Shown: piece by piece, positions 6,008-8,186 of the stretch
Layout: every line of letters begins with the position of its first letter
How positions within the stretch are numbered: the stretch's first letter is position 1
From: Salinibacterium sp.
GTDB lineage: Bacteria > Actinomycetota > Actinomycetes > Actinomycetales > Microbacteriaceae
DNA: 8,186 nt
Reading direction: 5' to 3'
NCBI GenBank assembly: GCA_004297555.1
Contig: SCSV01000404.1
Span: forward strand, 1-8,186
Translations under genes and position numbers: made by a program
Notes under the pieces: generated by a model
The model's database searches: none
Told to the model about the DNA's origin: nothing
The model's input: the letters and a program-made list of their open reading frames with translations, nothing else

Positions 6008-6916
6008 GTGGCGGGTGCGGTAATCATTGGCGCTGGACTGGTCGCCAAGAATGTGGCGAAACTGCTCGTCGAGCAGGGCGAGCGCGTGACCGTTGCAACG
6101 CGATCCGGCTCAGACCTGCCCGGGACGACGAGTGTGCGAGTGGATGCTTCCGACGAGACCGCGCTGACCGCCGCGACTCGAAGCGCCAAGACGATCTTTC
6201 TGTGCACCAACCCGCCGTACTACTCGTGGACGACAGCGTGGCCGCCGGTGTTCGCCGCGGTGATTGGAGCGGCACGGGCATCCGGAGCCGATCTGGTGGC
6301 GATGGGCAACCTTTACTCATATGGGCAGGCGAGCATGCCGATGGCCGAACGCAGCCCCGAGATCACCACGGAGACCAAGGGGCTCGTGCGCAAGGCGGGC
6401 TGGGCAGCGATGCGCGAGGCGAGCGAGCGCGGCGAGATTCGGGCGGTCGAGGTGCGGGCTAGTGATTACTTCGGGCCGGGCGCTGGCTACACCGCGCATC
6501 TGGGCGAGCGGTTCTTCGTGCCGCTGCTCGCCGGTAAGCGCGTGGGTGTCGTCGGGGACCCTGCCGCGATTCACAGTTGGGCGTACCTGCCAGATATCGC
6601 GGCCACGCTCGTCGCGGCGTCTCGGTATGGCGGGGAGTGGGGGCGGATCTGGCACGTGCCTGCTGCCGCGGATCTCAGTCGGAAAGAGATCGCCGAGCAG
6701 GTCGCCTCAGGAGGTCGGGTCTACGGATACCCGCAGTGGCTACTGCGCTCCCTCGGCCCGTTCGACCGGACCATGCGCGAGGTGTACGCCTCGAGCTACC
6801 AGTTCACGGCGCCGTTCGTCTCGAGTTCGACGGAGACGGAGGCAGCGCTCGGAGTGCGTGCGAAGCCCTGGGATGGCGCGCTCGCGACGACGCTCGGGTC
6901 ATACCGCCGCGATTAG
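6008..6916 (+). CDS. NAD-dependent epimerase/dehydratase family protein (atypical extended SDR)
   Basis: With the GTG start at 6008 the protein has 302 residues. It opens with a Rossmann strand and nucleotide-binding turn, VIIGAGLVAKNVAK (5-18), a GxG variant of the usual SDR GxxGxxG. It continues with family-typical blocks: NPPYYSW (68-74), GNLYSYGQ (100-107), KG at 124-125, EVRASDYFGPG (148-158), HSWAYLPDIAATL (189-201) and WHVP (215-218). These resemble a widespread actinobacterial group annotated only as NAD-dependent epimerase; the substrate is unknown. Whether Tyr103/Tyr105 and Lys124 form the catalytic pair cannot be settled by eye. It is the only plus-strand gene, set between rseP (divergent, 51 nt) and dxr (convergent, 18-nt overlap), so it is probably an accessory insertion into a housekeeping block. 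Base composition looks like its neighbours', with no sign of recent transfer. Confidence 0.88.
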   Translation: MAGAVIIGAGLVAKNVAKLLVEQGERVTVATRSGSDLPGTTSVRVDASDETALTAATRSAKTIFLCTNPPYYSWTTAWPPVFAAVIGAARASGADLVAMGNLYSYGQASMPMAERSPEITTETKGLVRKAGWAAMREASERGEIRAVEVRASDYFGPGAGYTAHLGERFFVPLLAGKRVGVVGDPAAIHSWAYLPDIAATLVAASRYGGEWGRIWHVPAAADLSRKEIAEQVASGGRVYGYPQWLLRSLGPFDRTMREVYASSYQFTAPFVSSSTETEAALGVRAKPWDGALATTLGSYRRD

Positions 6917-7978
6917 CCGGTCGGCCTCGGTGCGCGCCCAGCGCTCTGCCTCGAAGACGAGCTCAAGGCTGAGGCCCTGGGGCTGGTGCAGATCGACAAC
7001 CTCTTCGACGATGTCGAGGATGTCGAGATAGCCGATGTGGCCCGCGTGGAATGCGAGCACGGCCTGCTCGTTCGCCGCATTGAAGACTGCGGGCCAGGTG
7101 CTGCCCGCCTCCCCCACCCGTTTCGCCAGAGCGACTGCCGTGAACACCTCGGTGTCGAGTGGTTCGAAAGTCCACTCACTGGCCGCGCTCCAATCGAGTG
7201 GCGCGCCAACCCCGGCGACGCGGTTCGGCCAGTCGAGTCCGAGCGAGATCGGCAAGCGCATGTCGGGCGGGCTCGCCTGGGCGATGGTCGAGCCGTCCAC
7301 GAACTCGACCATCGAGTGCACGATCGATTGCGGGTGCACGGTCACCGCGATGTTGTCGTACGGCACCCCGAAGAGCAGGTGCGCCTCGATGATCTCGAGC
7401 CCCTTGTTGACGAGCGTTGCGGAGTTGGTCGTGACGACGAGCCCCATGTCCCAGGTGGGATGCGCGAGCGCCTCTTGCGGCGTGACCTCACGCAGCGACT
7501 CGCGGCTCCGCCCGCGGAAAGGGCCCCCGGATGCCGTCAGCACGAGCCTGCGCACTTCACTCGAGCTGCCCGCCCGCAACGCTTGAGCGAGCGCCGAGTG
7601 CTCCGAATCGACGGGGACGATCTGACCTGGACGAGCAGCCCCCGTCACAAGCGCGCCCCCGGCCACCAGGCTCTCCTTATTGGCGAGGGCCAGGGTCATC
7701 CCGCGCTCGAGTGTGGCGAGGGTGGGCCCTAGCCCGACCGAGCCGGTGATTCCGTTGAGCACGACATCGGCGTCCACAGTGCGCACGAGTTGCATTGCCT
7801 CATCGGCCCCGAGGGCGACGTGTTCAACGCCGAACGCCGCAGCTTGCTGCGCGAGGGCATCCCGATTGCTGCCTGCTGATAGACCGACGACCTTGAAGCG
7901 GTCGCGGTTCGCGGCGATAACCTCGAGCGCTTGCGTTCCGATCGACCCGGTCGAGCCGAGAACGATGACCTTGCGCAT
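6899..7978 (-). CDS. dxr: 1-deoxy-D-xylulose 5-phosphate reductoisomerase (MEP pathway)
   Basis: DXR rearranges and reduces DXP to 2-C-methylerythritol 4-phosphate with NADPH and a divalent metal; it is the target of fosmidomycin. The 359-residue protein has the NADPH motif GSTGSIGTQ (8-16), LANKESLVAGG (98-108), and metal-site residues Asp124 and Glu126 in VPVDSEHSAL and Glu195 in VNKGLEIIEAH. It also has the substrate-binding TASGGPFRG (148-156), HPTWDMG (173-179) and VHPQSIVHSMVEF. The ATG at 7978 is chosen because MRKVIVLGSTG is the normal opening; the frame is open up to 8068, but that upstream part overlaps the FKBP gene and is low-complexity Ser-rich. No Shine-Dalgarno site is good. 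The gene begins 10 nt after the FKBP stop, and its last 18 nt overlap the end of the convergent epimerase gene. Confidence 0.97.
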   Translation of the reverse strand: MRKVIVLGSTGSIGTQALEVIAANRDRFKVVGLSAGSNRDALAQQAAAFGVEHVALGADEAMQLVRTVDADVVLNGITGSVGLGPTLATLERGMTLALANKESLVAGGALVTGAARPGQIVPVDSEHSALAQALRAGSSSEVRRLVLTASGGPFRGRSRESLREVTPQEALAHPTWDMGLVVTTNSATLVNKGLEIIEAHLLFGVPYDNIAVTVHPQSIVHSMVEFVDGSTIAQASPPDMRLPISLGLDWPNRVAGVGAPLDWSAASEWTFEPLDTEVFTAVALAKRVGEAGSTWPAVFNAANEQAVLAFHAGHIGYLDILDIVEEVVDLHQPQGLSLELVFEAERWARTEADRLIAAV

Positions 7979-7985
7979 GCAGCCC

Positions 7986-7991
7986 AGGCTA
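7986..7991 (-). promoter_or_regulatory. Candidate -10 box for leaderless dxr transcript
   Basis: TAGCCT, which includes the TAG stop of the FKBP gene, is followed by seven bases and then the dxr ATG. It fits TANNNT at leaderless spacing, but the stop codon supplies the TA by itself and co-transcription with the FKBP gene 10 nt upstream is likely. It is the weakest of the four such sites. Confidence 0.3.
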
Positions 7992-8186
7992 GGCGATGCC
8001 GAGGATATCGACGACGAAGACGAGGGTGTCTTTGCCGCCGATGTCGGGCGGGCTACCCGCCGACCCATAGCCCTTGTCGGGCGGGATGATCACGATCACT
8101 TGCGAGCCGACCTTGTGGCCGACCAGCGCCGCAGTGAATCCCTTGATCACTCCCGAAGAGTTGAATGTCGCAGGCTGACCTTTCGC
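7989..8186 (-). CDS. FKBP-type peptidyl-prolyl cis-trans isomerase, C-terminal part (partial)
   Basis: The last 65 codons of a gene entering from the right edge and ending at TAG 7991-7989. The visible sequence is the back half of an FKBP domain: FNSSGVIKGF (8-17), GSQVIVIIPPDKGYG (27-41) and DTLVFVVDILGIA (53-65). Tyr40 and Phe57 match the ligand-pocket Tyr and Phe of FKBP12; the pocket tryptophan is replaced by Phe17, as in many bacterial members. Such enzymes speed proline isomerisation during folding. In related actinobacteria the gene often encodes an exported lipoprotein with two FKBP domains, but the N-terminus lies outside the window, so location and domain number are inferred. It ends 10 nt before dxr. 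Confidence 0.92.
   Translation of the reverse strand, partial: AKGQPATFNSSGVIKGFTAALVGHKVGSQVIVIIPPDKGYGSAGSPPDIGGKDTLVFVVDILGIA

Noticed and set aside
7979..8068. 30-residue N-terminal extension of dxr
   Set aside because: It overlaps the FKBP gene in another frame and is Ser/Ala low complexity. MRKVIVLGSTG is the typical DXR start.
1..8186. Defence system, prophage, insertion sequence, CRISPR array or novel multi-gene cassette
   Set aside because: Every gene except the epimerase is a known housekeeping family in a familiar order. I saw no repeats, integrase or transposase, and no composition break.

Overview
The window is a GC-rich chromosomal segment from an actinobacterium. Protein wording (NusA, ProS, IspG, and an FKBP next to dxr) and gene order best fit the family Microbacteriaceae; this is inference from family resemblance, not a database result. 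It is mostly a conserved housekeeping block. All genes lie on the minus strand, read from right to left, except one plus-strand gene at 6008-6916.

Layout in minus-strand order: the C-terminal end of an FKBP-type prolyl isomerase (7989-8186, cut by the window edge); dxr (6899-7978); a plus-strand NAD-dependent epimerase-like gene, convergent with dxr and divergent from rseP; the site-2 protease gene rseP/rip1 (4640-5956); ispG (3365-4513); proS (1575-3338); nusA (482-1507); ylxR (185-433); and the first 12 codons of infB (1-38). There are no tRNA or rRNA genes, CRISPR arrays, transposases or other mobile-element signs. The coding sequences cover almost everything. The longest gaps are 146 nt before infB and 126 nt between rseP and ispG.

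Functionally there are three themes. dxr and ispG are the second and a late step of the MEP (non-mevalonate) isoprenoid pathway. rseP, between them, is an intramembrane protease that releases membrane-held regulators, and the FKBP is probably an exported folding factor. proS, nusA, ylxR and infB form a translation/transcription block: prolyl-tRNA charging, transcription elongation/termination, an RNA-binding accessory protein and initiation factor IF2. The plus-strand epimerase interrupts the block and is probably accessory.

I found no new multi-gene system. The signals most worth a second look are regulatory. First, the ylxR-infB leader has two interleaved perfect inverted repeats, one of which would bury the infB ribosome binding site. 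Second, the four minus-strand genes without a convincing Shine-Dalgarno site (dxr, rseP, ispG, proS) all have a TANNNT box ending 6-7 nt before the start codon, the spacing expected for leaderless transcripts. Genes with good Shine-Dalgarno sites (nusA, infB, the epimerase) lack this. Smaller points are a GC-rich two-way hairpin after rseP, no rimP between proS and nusA, a His/Lys-rich insert in NusA, and an 18-nt tail-to-tail overlap of dxr with the epimerase gene.
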